Assembly (NCBI RefSeq): GCF_000316625.1
Contig: NC_019676.1
Location: 4,606,501 to 4,670,500, forward strand
Reading direction: 5' to 3'
DNA: 64,000 nucleotides
Source: Nostoc sp. PCC 7107
GTDB taxonomy: Bacteria; Cyanobacteriota; Cyanobacteriia; Cyanobacteriales; Nostocaceae
Made by a program: the position numbers and the translations under genes. Position 1 is the first letter of the stretch. The number at the start of each line of letters is the position of its first letter. This document shows positions 16,793 through 26,396 of this stretch, one piece after another. Under the pieces are notes generated by a model that saw only the letters and a program-made list of their open reading frames with translations, did not search any database and was not told where the DNA came from.

Positions 16793-18073
16793 TTACAACA
16801 CCTCACGTCCTAAGAAAGGTTGTAAAACCTCCGGTATCAAAATAGTCCCATCTGGTTGTTGATAATTTTCCAAAATTGCCGCCATTGTTCTTCCCACAGC
16901 CAACCCGGAACCGTTGAGGGTATGGACAAACTGTGTGCCTTTTTTACCCGCTTCCTTAAAGCGAATATCAGCCCGTCGCGCTTGAAAATCAAAACAATTA
17001 GAACAACTAGAAATTTCTCGATACTTGCCAGAAGATGGTAGCCATACTTCTAAATCATAGGTTTTAGTTGCCCCAAAACCTAAATCACCACTACAGAGAT
17101 TAATCACCCGATAAGGCAATTTTAAAGCCTGTAAAATTGCTTCGGCATTCCCTACCAATTTTTCTAATTCATCAAAGGAAGTGCTGGGATTTACAACTTT
17201 CACCAATTCAACTTTATTAAATTGATGCAGACGGATTAAACCGCGCATATCTCGCCCATAACTGCCAGCTTCTCGCCGGAAACAAGGAGTATAAGCACAG
17301 TGGTAAATAGGTAAATCTTCCGCAGCTAAAATTTCCCCACGGTAAAGATTGGTAACAGGAACTTCGGCTGTAGGAATCAACCACAATTCATCATCAGCAC
17401 ACTTAAAACTTTCTTCAGCAAACTTGGGTAATTGACCTGTTCCTGTTAAAGAATCAGTATTTACTAATAAGGGTGGACTAACTTCTACATAGCCTGCTGC
17501 GGTTTGCGTTTTCAGCATAAAATTAATTAATGCTCTTTCTAACGCTGCGCCAGCCCCGATTAAGTTGACAAAGCGACTTTGGGCAACTTTAACAGCACGC
17601 TCAAAATTGAGAATACCCAGTTTTTCGCCAATTTCCCAGTGCGGCAGAATGTTTGGGTTCTGAGGTAAGTACTCATCACCCCAACGCCTCAACTCTACGT
17701 TTTCTTCCTCACCTTTACCTACAGGTGTGGAGTCACTGGGTAAATTGGGCAAAGCCAGAATCATCTGGGTAATTTCAGCCTTCAGTTCTTTTTCTTTTGG
17801 TTCCAGTTCACTCAATTGAGCTTTAATGGAATTACCTTCATCACGCAAAACTTGAATTTCTGGGTCTTGGGGATTAACACCAGATTTCATCTTCTGCCCA
17901 ACAAGTTTACCAATTTCGTTACTCCGAGCTTGGAGTTGACTGCGATTCGCCTCCAATTCTCGTTGTTGCTTGTCTAACTCTAATATCGGTTGAATGTCAT
18001 AATTACCACTGCGGCTATTCAACCGTTCTTGAACTAATTGCGGATTTTCCCGTATTTGCTTGATATCCAGCAC
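16793..18073 (-). CDS. serS: Seryl-tRNA synthetase
   Basis: Class II aminoacyl-tRNA synthetase charging tRNA-Ser (and tRNA-Sec where present). 426 residues, the normal bacterial length. The N-terminal long coiled-coil arm that grips the tRNA variable arm covers about 30-100 ([22 protein letters not shown]...). The catalytic core has motif 2 ([27 protein letters not shown] region) and motif 3 ([19 protein letters not shown]). The N-terminus [18 protein letters not shown] is the canonical start. It is transcribed alone; gdhA upstream is separated by almost 300 bp that contain a MITE. Confidence 0.98.
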   Translation of the reverse strand: MLDIKQIRENPQLVQERLNSRSGNYDIQPILELDKQQRELEANRSQLQARSNEIGKLVGQKMKSGVNPQDPEIQVLRDEGNSIKAQLSELEPKEKELKAEITQMILALPNLPSDSTPVGKGEEENVELRRWGDEYLPQNPNILPHWEIGEKLGILNFERAVKVAQSRFVNLIGAGAALERALINFMLKTQTAAGYVEVSPPLLVNTDSLTGTGQLPKFAEESFKCADDELWLIPTAEVPVTNLYRGEILAAEDLPIYHCAYTPCFRREAGSYGRDMRGLIRLHQFNKVELVKVVNPSTSFDELEKLVGNAEAILQALKLPYRVINLCSGDLGFGATKTYDLEVWLPSSGKYREISSCSNCFDFQARRADIRFKEAGKKGTQFVHTLNGSGLAVGRTMAAILENYQQPDGTILIPEVLQPFLGREVL

Positions 18074-18223
18074 AGATTTTTCTCAGTTTTTAGCCTAGAA
18101 TCTTCTTGATCAATACAGTTAACATACAAAAATTCAGCATATATGATTTTTGGCTGGCTGAAACTGGAAAAATTTTTCAAATATCAAATTTGCACGGTTG
18201 TGGGTTGCCAATTCAAATCAAAC

Positions 18224-18314
18224 AGGACTTACGCACAGGCTACGGAAAATCGAACCACAGAGACGCAGAGGTCACGGAGAAATGAGAGTTTGAGAGGTGT
18301 GTTGCGTAAGTCCT
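18224..18314. mobile_element. 91-bp MITE-like element, family A
   Basis: A 12-bp perfect terminal inverted repeat: AGGACTTACGCA (18224-18235) and TGCGTAAGTCCT (18303-18314). The interior reads ACAGAGACGCAGAGG and GAGAAATGAGAGTTTGAGAG. It is nearly identical to the copy at 21393-21485. No clear target duplication is seen here. Confidence 0.85.
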
Positions 18315-18370
18315 ATTAAAATAAATTTTGTAGAGACGTTGCATAGCAGCGTCTCTACTTTGTTAAATTA

Positions 18371-19660
18371 TCAAGGATAAAGACCGCGATCGCTTAATGC
18401 CTGTGCTACACGACCTACACCCAAGGTATAAGCTGCTAATCGTAGGGGAACTTGTCGCATTTGAGACTGCTGAATAACTTGACGGTAAGCTTGCACCATC
18501 AAATGTTCCATTTCGCGGTTGACTCGTTCTTCATCCCAGAATAGGTAAGATAAACCTTGCACCCATTCGAGATAACTCACCACCACACCCCCAGCATTTG
18601 CCAAAATATCTGGTAGCACAGTCACACCCCGCGCTTCTAAGACTCGGTTGGCTTCTAGAGTTACAGGGCCGTTAGCGGCTTCGGCGATCATTTGCGCCTG
18701 TACTTGATCGACATTCTCTGCTGTAATTTGGTTTTCTAAAGCAGCCGGAATCAAGACATCACAAGGCAAAGTCAGTAATTCGGCATTACTAATTGCTCTA
18801 GTGTGGGGAAAATTAAGCAGATTGTGATGATTTTCAGCGGCGTAAGCTTTTAATGCGGGAATATCCAACCCATCAGCAGCATATACCCCACCAGTGGCGG
18901 TGGAAACAGCTATCACTTTCGCTCCTGCTGCGTATAGTAATTCCGCTGCTGCACCACCAACATTCCCAAAACCTTGAATAACAACTCGGATTCCTGCTAA
19001 AGTTCTGCCTTGTTCGGCTAAAGCTTCCCGCACAATAATCATCGTCCCGCGTCCGGTGGCCTTTTCCCTACCGAGAGAACCACCAACGGAAAGCGGCTTA
19101 CCCGTCACAACCCCTGGTACAGCATGACCAACATTCACTGAATAAGTGTCCATCATCCAAGCCATTTCACGGGCAGAAGTACCCATATCTGGCGCAGGTA
19201 TATCTAGGGAAGGGCCGATATCTTTAATTAATTCGCTGGTGTAACGACGGGTAATGCGTTCTAATTCTCCTACACTATAATTTTCGGGGGCGATCGCAAT
19301 TCCTCCCTTTGCACCACCATAAGGAATACCCAACAACGCACATTTCCAAGTCATCAACATTGCCAGTGCGGAAACTTCCCGCAGTGTGACCGCCGGATGA
19401 TAGCGAATTCCGCCTTTGTAGGGGCCTAAAATATCCGAGTGTTGTACTCGATGTCCGGCTAATACCCGTATTTCACCATTATCTAGTTTTATGGGAATGG
19501 AAACTGTCACCACTCTGCGCGGGTGGCTGAGAATTTCCAATACACCTTGGTCTAATCTTAATTCTTTAGCCGCAGCTTCTAAGTAGCTACAAGCTTGATC
19601 AAAAGGGCATATATGCGCTGGGGTAGCGGCTTCCAGCGGCATTGTTGGTGTTGCAATCAT
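18371..19660 (-). CDS. gdhA: Glutamate dehydrogenase
   Basis: Interconverts glutamate and 2-oxoglutarate plus ammonium with NAD(P)H; in cyanobacteria it is secondary to GS-GOGAT. 429 residues, as in other cyanobacterial GdhA proteins. Substrate-site motifs are GPYKGGIRYHP (about 80-90) and PYGGAKGGIAIAP with the catalytic Lys, followed by the coenzyme fold GFGNVGGAAAELLYAAGAKV. The first 25 residues are non-conserved. A palindrome-like GTATC-N11-GATAC lies 20 bp upstream of the start (19681-19701). Glu/Leu/Phe/Val dehydrogenases share this fold, so a branched-chain substrate is a remote alternative. The carotenoid oxygenase gene ends 178 bp upstream on the same strand. Confidence 0.93.
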   Translation of the reverse strand: MIATPTMPLEAATPAHICPFDQACSYLEAAAKELRLDQGVLEILSHPRRVVTVSIPIKLDNGEIRVLAGHRVQHSDILGPYKGGIRYHPAVTLREVSALAMLMTWKCALLGIPYGGAKGGIAIAPENYSVGELERITRRYTSELIKDIGPSLDIPAPDMGTSAREMAWMMDTYSVNVGHAVPGVVTGKPLSVGGSLGREKATGRGTMIIVREALAEQGRTLAGIRVVIQGFGNVGGAAAELLYAAGAKVIAVSTATGGVYAADGLDIPALKAYAAENHHNLLNFPHTRAISNAELLTLPCDVLIPAALENQITAENVDQVQAQMIAEAANGPVTLEANRVLEARGVTVLPDILANAGGVVVSYLEWVQGLSYLFWDEERVNREMEHLMVQAYRQVIQQSQMRQVPLRLAAYTLGVGRVAQALSDRGLYP

Positions 19661-19680
19661 AAAAGTTTCTCCTAATCGCG

Positions 19681-19701
19681 GTATCTTTGCGAACCGGATA
19701 C
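19681..19701. promoter_or_regulatory. Dyad upstream of gdhA
   Basis: GTATC and GATAC are separated by 11 bases, between 21 and 41 bases before the gdhA start. The spacing does not match the NtcA consensus GTA-N8-TAC, so the identity of any binding protein is unknown. Confidence 0.25.
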
Positions 19702-19838
19702 ATATATGCCTAGCTTATCCTCTATACTCAAAAAAGTATTAATTTCTGTAGTTTTTGTTACAATTTTATTTTTTGTTAAAAAAACCACACTTCATGAGAA
19801 ATGTGTTTTATAAACAGTGAAGAATCAATATCTATACA

Positions 19839-21344
19839 TCAGGGATCAATTGGGCAAAATACCTCGGAAGTGAAATTACCATGAAATCCGTAGGGTATAT
19901 GATGTTTTAGGTGTAGACGAGCGATCGCACCTTTGGCTAAATCACTGGCATCTAAAATCACCACATCTGAACGGTGATGGGCTGCATCGTAAACTAAAGT
20001 AAGTATCCAGCCATCATCTTCTTTTTCAGCGCCAGGGCGTGGTACAAAAATTGGCTCCCCCACAAAACCACGGGGTGCATCACTCCAAAGTTGTTGTTCT
20101 CCCGTTTCTAAATCAAGTTTGAGAATGGCTTGTGGAGGTGCATTTCCCGTCTCTGCATGAGCCGCAGATATATACATGTACCGATAATAACGTCCAACTT
20201 GGTTGGGATTGACGCTAGGAAACTCACAACTTTTGTTGGTAATCAATTTCCGTTGTACTGTCTGACTATCAAGATTGAGGTGGAACCGCCAAATATTACC
20301 GGGGGGAAACTGATCAAAATCTATCTGGCGAAAATCGCTGGCAGGCTCTAGCTCAGGAAAATTATCATAGCAAATTGTATCAATGAATACTTCGTTCCCC
20401 ACCTCAAAAGCATTCGCGTGATGGAAAATAAAGCCCGCCTGAGTTTCTAAAACTTGGATGTTTTGCTGTCCTGTTTGGGGAGCGCGGGGAATTACTAAAA
20501 TGCGAGTAGGCTTGTTGGGCTGAAACTTAATACTTTCTGCTGCACTGCTGATTCCCAAGCTGAACAATATGGGATTAAAGGTGACAGGATTTTGAAAGAA
20601 GATGTAGTAATTGGGGGTAATCACAAAATCGTGGATAAAGCAGAAACCAGGAATAATGTAGTCATGATTTCTGAGAGCCTTACCTGTTTGGTCAAGTTCA
20701 AAAATACTAATTTTGGTAGATAGTCCTGGATTGCTGGAAAAATTCACCAGACAAGGTACGCCCCCATCTTGATAGCTACTGGGGTCAATTCGGGGATGAG
20801 CGCTAAAGGGTTGACCCTCTGACAAAAAACCGTGGAAATATTCTTTCCCCACGGTTTCTAGGGTGTAGGGGTCGAGGTGATAAGGTTCTTTTCCTTCCCA
20901 CAGTGCTAAAAGTTTCTTTCCCCAATAGATAACACTGGTGTTAGCAGGATTTTTGATTTTTAAATCGAAGATATTCGCTAACCAGCCGCCGGGCTTTTGA
21001 GTTCCAAAAGCACCACGATAAAGAATTTTTCCGGCTTTTTGTTCAGCTAAATAGTCTTCAGTTTGAACAAAACGATTGCGGAAATGAGCGCGACCATCAG
21101 TAAAGGTGATGCGGCTAATCATTCCATCGCCATCAATGGGGTGATGAATGCGTTGTCCATTCACATCTAACAGTCCAGGGCCATTTCTAAAGAGGGTACC
21201 TTGGAGTTCAGGCGGGATTTGTCCTTCTATGTCATCAATCCAATAGTCATATTCTTGGGTGATAGATTGATAGGCTTCCTGCCAATCTTCACGGGTGTAG
21301 GATTTTTGAATGGTTGGTGTTTGTTGGTTTGTTAAATTCTGCAT
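19839..21344 (-). CDS. Carotenoid cleavage oxygenase (RPE65/CCD family)
   Basis: A non-haem Fe(II) dioxygenase that splits carotenoids or apocarotenoids, likely membrane-peripheral. 501 residues. The four iron-ligand histidines are visible in order: SAHPRIDP, FIHDFVITP, FIFHHANAFE and the C-terminal YGFHGNF. The N-terminal FRNGPGLLDVNGQRIHHPIDGDGM is the signature of this family. Full length at both ends. Cyanobacterial members include apocarotenoid-15,15'-oxygenases and broader CCDs; which bond is cut cannot be predicted. It is followed downstream by gdhA on the same strand, with no evident functional link. A nested repeat pair starts just upstream of its ATG. Confidence 0.92.
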   Translation of the reverse strand: MQNLTNQQTPTIQKSYTREDWQEAYQSITQEYDYWIDDIEGQIPPELQGTLFRNGPGLLDVNGQRIHHPIDGDGMISRITFTDGRAHFRNRFVQTEDYLAEQKAGKILYRGAFGTQKPGGWLANIFDLKIKNPANTSVIYWGKKLLALWEGKEPYHLDPYTLETVGKEYFHGFLSEGQPFSAHPRIDPSSYQDGGVPCLVNFSSNPGLSTKISIFELDQTGKALRNHDYIIPGFCFIHDFVITPNYYIFFQNPVTFNPILFSLGISSAAESIKFQPNKPTRILVIPRAPQTGQQNIQVLETQAGFIFHHANAFEVGNEVFIDTICYDNFPELEPASDFRQIDFDQFPPGNIWRFHLNLDSQTVQRKLITNKSCEFPSVNPNQVGRYYRYMYISAAHAETGNAPPQAILKLDLETGEQQLWSDAPRGFVGEPIFVPRPGAEKEDDGWILTLVYDAAHHRSDVVILDASDLAKGAIARLHLKHHIPYGFHGNFTSEVFCPIDP

Positions 21345-21357
21345 GGTTTGGATTTAT

Positions 21358-21529
21358 TTCGCGCAAAGGCGCAAGGAGCAAGAGTTTGAAAATAGGACTT
21401 ACGCACAGGCTACGGAAGAACGAACCACAGAGGCGCAGAGTTCACAGAGAAATGAGAGTTTGAGAGATGTTTTGCGTAAGTCCTAGAAAAGTAGAATTTT
21501 ATGATTTCATCCCGCATTTATGCAACGCC
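21358..21529. repeat. Family B MITE-like repeat, left-truncated and interrupted
   Basis: The sequence on each side of the 21393-21485 element matches the uninterrupted copy at 31434-31504. Left half: CGCAAAGGCGCAAGGAGCAA; right half: GAATTTTATGATTTCATCCC, ending GCAACGCC at 21529. The outer left terminus is missing because the carotenoid oxygenase gene begins there. Confidence 0.75.
21393..21485. mobile_element. 93-bp MITE-like element, family A, with target duplication
   Basis: Termini TAGGACTTACGCA and TGCGTAAGTCCTA form a perfect 13-bp inverted repeat. The element is flanked by the direct repeat GAAAA (21388-21392 and 21486-21490). The empty site is visible in the related repeat near 31464. 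It has no coding capacity, so movement would need a transposase in trans. Confidence 0.88.
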
Positions 21530-21570
21530 GAATTTTTTTAATTCAGATTGCAAAATTGATTTAAATCACG

Positions 21571-22968
21571 TTATTCAATAACTTGTGATTCTGGTTCTGG
21601 GAGTATTAAATTTGATAAAAATGGTTCGTTTGGTAAGGTTTCGGCTTGGGTGTCGTCTTTTGGTAGCCAACTCAGAAATGCTAATGGTAATAAGGTGCTG
21701 AGATTTGTGATAATTACCAAAATCCACAGTGAGTCAAAGTTACTCTCTGTGATACCTAGCCAGTGCATGATAATGGCTCCAACTTCATAGGAAACCATAC
21801 CTGCTAAGTTGAAGACTGACATTAATAAAGCGAATAAAGTTGCTTCTACTCCAGGTGGGCAAAGTCTAGCGGCTAATACCAAAACTGGCATATAGGCGAT
21901 TTGTCCCATGACGGTAAGTATAAGGCTGTCTCCTAAACTAAACCAGCGGTCATCTATACCCAAACTACGGTTCGTGTGAGTTACCAACAGCAGCATTGTC
22001 ATACCTAAAACTGCCGAAATTACGGTACTCCAACCAAAAATGATGCGGAAGGGGACGCTTTTCAAAAAGCGTTGAAAAATCCAAATGCCGGATAAAGAAG
22101 CGAGACTGGTTACTAGGCGGACTCGGCCTAAAAATTCTGGTTCAAAGTGGAGTTCGTTGGTGCTGAAGTAGAAAAAGGCAGATTCAGCGGTTGGGGTAGC
22201 TTGTAAAATGAAGACGAAGGCGGCTGGTAGCCAAATTGTTTTTTGGCTGACTGCTTGGCGTAGTTGTTGGAGTTGATGCTTGACACTCAGAGAGTTGGCG
22301 TTATGAGGATCGTTAGTATCTTTATTAACAGGAGACTCAGCAATTAACCAAGCGACTCCCGAAACAATTAAAGGAAAGGTAGCGGTAATTAAAAATATTG
22401 TGCGGGTAGTAAAATGCTCCAGGAGCATCCCGCTAAAATATGCTGTGACTAAACCTCCAAATGCAGTTGCACCCCAGCAGAGAGATTGTAGTGAACCTGC
22501 ATCAGCTTGAGATTCGACTCTGGCTCGTTCTACAACTAGGGAATCAACTATGACATCACTAACGGCTACGGCTAGGGAACTGAGGGCGATCGCTGCGGTT
22601 GCTGCTAACCTACTATGAACTATTGTGGACATACTCACCCAAGCAATAGCTCCGAGTATCCCAGACAATATCAAGTAGGGACGGCGACGATAGCCAAAAA
22701 TGGGTAAGCCATCGGACATAAAGCCAAATAGTGGCTTAATCATCCAAGGTATGGCGACAACTCCCAACATTGCCGATACCTCAGCCGGACTCAGCAACAA
22801 TTCATCTTTTAAGAAAAAGCTAACAGCTAAACGCGCCAGTCCTAAAATCCCTTGGACAAAATAGACGCTCAGAATAGCAATTAACTCGGCACTGGGTTCA
22901 TGGCCGAAGAAGATTTTTTCTCTTACTGAGTCTTTGACCTTGGACAAGCCAGAGGAGTCAATGAGCAT
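21571..22968 (-). CDS. Folate/biopterin transporter (BT1 family, MFS)
   Basis: A 465-residue polytopic membrane protein with about 12 hydrophobic segments, beginning after a soluble N-terminus at FGHEPSAELIAILSVYFVQGILGLARLAVSFFLKDEL. The pattern PWMIKPLFGFMSDGLPIFGYRRRPYL is the signature of the FBT/BT1 family; members from cyanobacteria and plastids transport folates. The C-terminal tail is hydrophilic. The ATG start is well placed. No folate or pterin synthesis gene is adjacent, so the substrate rests on family only. It is monocistronic, between a repeat (21529) and the cyclase gene. Confidence 0.88.
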   Translation of the reverse strand: MLIDSSGLSKVKDSVREKIFFGHEPSAELIAILSVYFVQGILGLARLAVSFFLKDELLLSPAEVSAMLGVVAIPWMIKPLFGFMSDGLPIFGYRRRPYLILSGILGAIAWVSMSTIVHSRLAATAAIALSSLAVAVSDVIVDSLVVERARVESQADAGSLQSLCWGATAFGGLVTAYFSGMLLEHFTTRTIFLITATFPLIVSGVAWLIAESPVNKDTNDPHNANSLSVKHQLQQLRQAVSQKTIWLPAAFVFILQATPTAESAFFYFSTNELHFEPEFLGRVRLVTSLASLSGIWIFQRFLKSVPFRIIFGWSTVISAVLGMTMLLLVTHTNRSLGIDDRWFSLGDSLILTVMGQIAYMPVLVLAARLCPPGVEATLFALLMSVFNLAGMVSYEVGAIIMHWLGITESNFDSLWILVIITNLSTLLPLAFLSWLPKDDTQAETLPNEPFLSNLILPEPESQVIE

Positions 22969-23048
22969 TTGATGAATATTTTTTAAGTTTTGTCTACTTT
23001 TCTATAATATCTATTTCTTATGAAGTCTGAAATATGAAATTAGGTCTT

Positions 23049-25280
23049 TTAACCTCCTGCCTCCTGCCTCCTGCCTTCTGCCTTCAAAACTGCGATCGCT
23101 TTTGGTGGTACAGATGTAAAGCGAATCGTTACAGTATGTTCGTCAACGTCAGATTTTTTCATCACCTTGGCGTAAATATCTTCTTCGGTGCTGAGTTCGG
23201 TATTGAGTAATTTAAGTTTAAGATTATTTAATATTTCTAAGGAATTGAGCGATCGCATTTGGGCTACTTTTTCCGAAAGGCTAATCAATTCCCCGTGAAA
23301 TACTGTGCCAGATGCTTGTTTGCCTTGCAAAATTGTATACTCTACTAGAACTGGCTGAGTTAGAGTCACCATTTCCCCATCGTCGTTGGGCAAGAACAAG
23401 TTATATTGACCACCAACACCGCAAACTTCGTAAATAGTAATCGGTTCTCTGATGCCTTTCGGCTGGATTTGCATTTGACTGCCAATATGCAGTTTGATGT
23501 GGGCATCTTGGAGGGTATTTTCGGAAATTAAAACTTGTCCACCAACTGTATAAGTTTCTACACGGGAAGCCAAGTTGACATGGCTACCAATCACTGTATA
23601 TTGAGCGCGTTTTTGGGAACCAATATTCCCAGCAACCACTTCACCTGTATTAATTCCAATTCCCATTTCCAGGATAGGGAGATTCATTTTTTTATTGTGT
23701 TCATTGACTTGCTGCATTGCTAACTGCATCGCCACAGCACAAGCGATCGCTCTTTGAGAATCATCAGGGCGGTTAATCGGCGCACCAAATATGACAAAGA
23801 TACCGTCACCCATAAATTCATTAATCGTACCTTTGTACTGATTAATTACCTCCGTCATCGTTCCCAGGTAAAAATTGAGAATTGTCACTACTTGTTCTGG
23901 TGACAATTGTTCCGACATAGCCGAGAAACCACGTAAATCAGAAAATAGTAGGGTGACTTTGCGGCGATCGCCACCGATTTTTAAACCAGCAGGATTTTCG
24001 AGTAAATTAGCCACCACTTCATCTGTGAGGTAACGACCAAAAGTTTTCCGCATACCCGTCGCGCTTTCCGCAATGTATTGGGTAACTGCGATCGCGGAAC
24101 CTGCTAAAGCAAAAAATGAAGGGACAACTGGAATCCACCAACCAGCTAAAAAAGCTATAAAACTACTACCAACTAAAGTACCACTCGTTAACACCACATT
24201 AATCGGCAGGCGGATTCTTTGATGACTGCTGTGGCGTTGTATCCAGCATAAAGTTGCACCTGCGATCGACCAACTCAAAATCCACAGATATTCTAACGGT
24301 TCCGGTAAACTCTGAATTTGTTGACGACCATCTATAGCTGCACTCAAAATTTGACTAATCAAATTTGCATGAATAGTTATACCAGCCATACGTTCTGGTT
24401 CAGCAAAGACACTACTACTATATGGTGTGTAAAATAAATCTTTTAAACTTTCGGCAGTTGCGCCAATTAACACTACTTTATCTCGTAGCAAATTTGGTGG
24501 AATGCGATTTTCTTGGACTTGTGTGAGAGATATTTTCTGAAACTGTTGCATTCGTCCTCGGTAGTTGATCAGAACTTGATAACTACCAGCATTAGCGCGG
24601 ATGTAACTACCATCATTAGATTCAAAAATCGGGAAAATGCCTTTACCTAACTGCAAATAATTAGGGTTATTTGCCCATGGTTTCTCAGTAATACCTTCAG
24701 GCTTTAAATATAATAAAGCTAATTTTAAAGCAAAGCTTTCGAGAACTTCGTCATTTTTTAAATTAACGTAGAGCAATCCTCTTCTAATTCTGCCATCTCC
24801 ATCTATAGGCAAATCATTTGACCCAACTTGATGGCGTTGCTGCAATACCGGAGACGCATTAACTGGAGAACTGTCAATAGTATCAGAGACTTTCTTTACT
24901 CCAATTATATTAGGCGTAGATTTAAATACCTTAACTAAAGCTTGATGACCAGGATTAACAGGTAAATCACGATAAATATCTAAACCGATCGCCCTTGGTT
25001 TTTGTTGCTTAATTTGCTCTAATACACTAGCCAAAGCCACATCTGTCATTGGCCACTGCGTTTGCTGGCGAATATCCGCTTCATTAATTTCAACTATTAC
25101 AATCCGGCTATCAACTGATTCTGATGGACGCATCTGAAAAAAATGATCCAATGCGACTAATTCCACCAATTGCAGCCATCCTGTTAACCGCAATCCAATT
25201 ACTAAGGCTGTCACGCTAGGAACCGCAAATAGAACACCGCGCCATTGCCAAATTTGCGGCTTAAGTTTTGACCACATCAT
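23049..25280 (-). CDS. CHASE2-domain class III nucleotide cyclase (guanylate-cyclase-like residues)
   Basis: A membrane-bound receptor cyclase of 743 residues from the ATG at 25280. The TTG at 25310 lies in low-complexity repeat DNA and is unlikely. Order: N-terminal membrane helix, extracytoplasmic CHASE2 sensor about 35-330, three membrane helices about 335-405, then a class III cyclase domain about 440-620 with LLFSDLRGFS and GDG metal aspartates and NLASR transition-state residues. The residue normally Lys in adenylate cyclases is Glu488 (NEFMGDG), and the usual IGD Asp is Ser (VIGSHVN), a combination closer to guanylate cyclases. The last ten codons ([11 protein letters not shown] end) are supplied by a heptamer repeat. 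A DUF928 gene lies 72 bp upstream, probably in the same operon. Confidence 0.9.
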   Translation of the reverse strand: MMWSKLKPQIWQWRGVLFAVPSVTALVIGLRLTGWLQLVELVALDHFFQMRPSESVDSRIVIVEINEADIRQQTQWPMTDVALASVLEQIKQQKPRAIGLDIYRDLPVNPGHQALVKVFKSTPNIIGVKKVSDTIDSSPVNASPVLQQRHQVGSNDLPIDGDGRIRRGLLYVNLKNDEVLESFALKLALLYLKPEGITEKPWANNPNYLQLGKGIFPIFESNDGSYIRANAGSYQVLINYRGRMQQFQKISLTQVQENRIPPNLLRDKVVLIGATAESLKDLFYTPYSSSVFAEPERMAGITIHANLISQILSAAIDGRQQIQSLPEPLEYLWILSWSIAGATLCWIQRHSSHQRIRLPINVVLTSGTLVGSSFIAFLAGWWIPVVPSFFALAGSAIAVTQYIAESATGMRKTFGRYLTDEVVANLLENPAGLKIGGDRRKVTLLFSDLRGFSAMSEQLSPEQVVTILNFYLGTMTEVINQYKGTINEFMGDGIFVIFGAPINRPDDSQRAIACAVAMQLAMQQVNEHNKKMNLPILEMGIGINTGEVVAGNIGSQKRAQYTVIGSHVNLASRVETYTVGGQVLISENTLQDAHIKLHIGSQMQIQPKGIREPITIYEVCGVGGQYNLFLPNDDGEMVTLTQPVLVEYTILQGKQASGTVFHGELISLSEKVAQMRSLNSLEILNNLKLKLLNTELSTEEDIYAKVMKKSDVDEHTVTIRFTSVPPKAIAVLKAEGRRQEAGG
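23053..23085. repeat. STRR heptamers forming the 3' end of the cyclase gene
   Basis: CCTCCTG three times, then CCTTCTG and a partial unit: the reverse complement of the array at 3688. These units encode the last ten or so residues of the cyclase, and the stop codon follows directly. Confidence 0.9.
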
Positions 25281-25352
25281 AAATTTTAAAAGTAAAAAAG
25301 AAAAAGGCAAAAGATGTTAATGTTTTTACTTTTGCCTTTTATATTTTGAATT

Positions 25353-26126
25353 CTATTCGCTACTCATTTTTTCACTCATACAGCAGTCAAGAAATTGCTC
25401 TGAAGCTAGTGCAGTCAACTTAACTGATTTTAGTAGTGTCCACCAATCCATCCTGACACGCCAATTTTTCGGCTCAGTGCGACGTAACTGTGCTGAAGTA
25501 GCTAATGCTTCATACCAAATCCCAGCATCTGCATAAAGACTAGGTAACTTTCGAGGTTGCGCCTTAGCCAATGCTGCTGACAATGAGGCTTCTGCTTCAG
25601 TGCGTTCTACCCAACCATCTACCCAAGGATTTGTACTGGAATCTTGCGAGTTGCAAACAACCGTCAAATACCAATGGTAAGTTTTACCAACTCTCAGTTC
25701 CGGGGCATTATTAGGGAGTGTAAAACTAATAATTCCAGGTTTATTGGGTAGTGTCAAAGTTGTTTCATAAACAGAGTTTTCATCTTTATCAGTTAATAAA
25801 ATAAACTTGGCTGTTTTGACTGAAGATTGAGGAACAAACCAGAAAAATGTTGGGCGTTCAGCTAATGTTAGACCTAATTTATTTGGAGGTAGAAAAGAAA
25901 CTATTTTTTTATTACCTTTCAAACAAGCAGAACCACGCGTTGAACCCCCAGCACTTGCAGGTGGGTCTCCTCGTTTTGGTGGTTTAAATGCTTGGCTAAT
26001 TTGCCGTACTTGTGATTTGGGGGAAGATTCGGCTTTGACCTGTGCTGTGAGATGAGAAATTGGCAGAACATCCAAGCACAGTATTGAAAAGACTGCAAAA
26101 TGTACAGATGACTTAATCCATTTCAT
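25353..26126 (-). CDS. DUF928 secreted protein
   Basis: A 257-residue protein with an N-terminal signal peptide (SSVHFAVFSILCLDVLPISHLTAQ). It carries the DUF928 pattern: GLTLAERPTFFWFVP, a beta-rich middle (ISFTLPNNAPELRVGKTYHWYLTVVC) and a helical C-terminal part with WYEALATSAQLRR. DUF928 proteins are common in cyanobacteria, frequently near CHASE2 proteins, and no biochemical role is known to me. Here it is immediately upstream of the CHASE2 cyclase on the same strand (72 bp), which supports a joint role at the cell surface, perhaps as a periplasmic partner of the CHASE2 sensor. That is inference. Confidence 0.8.
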   Translation of the reverse strand: MKWIKSSVHFAVFSILCLDVLPISHLTAQVKAESSPKSQVRQISQAFKPPKRGDPPASAGGSTRGSACLKGNKKIVSFLPPNKLGLTLAERPTFFWFVPQSSVKTAKFILLTDKDENSVYETTLTLPNKPGIISFTLPNNAPELRVGKTYHWYLTVVCNSQDSSTNPWVDGWVERTEAEASLSAALAKAQPRKLPSLYADAGIWYEALATSAQLRRTEPKNWRVRMDWWTLLKSVKLTALASEQFLDCCMSEKMSSE

Positions 26127-26363
26127 ATTGATGATAGTGCCTTGGTCTTAGATTTACCAAAACTGATAAATTTTTACGTACGAGCCTGTTCCAGGAATTT
26201 AGTAAGACCTGGTATTCAGCAGTCAGCTAAATCTAAGTGTTCCCAAAAATAACCTCAGAATTTGCACTCACTAAAAAGTACTGAAAGCTGATGTATAAAT
26301 AGGTGGACTCAATAGTAATTCAAACTTGGCATCTTTACTGTTGACGATCGCTCTTTTAGCGCT

Positions 26364-26391
26364 GACTATTGACTATTGACTTTTGACGATT
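26364..26391. repeat. STRR heptamers (GACTATT type) before an oxidoreductase gene
   Basis: Four 7-bp units GACTATT, GACTATT, GACTTTT, GACGATT end 5 bases before the next start codon. The gene therefore has no recognisable Shine-Dalgarno sequence. Confidence 0.7.
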
Positions 26392-26396
26392 AACCA

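Noticed and set aside
25281-25310. TTG start for the CHASE2 cyclase
   Set aside because: The extra residues derive from low-complexity repeat DNA; ATG codons at 25280/25277 precede the conserved sequence.
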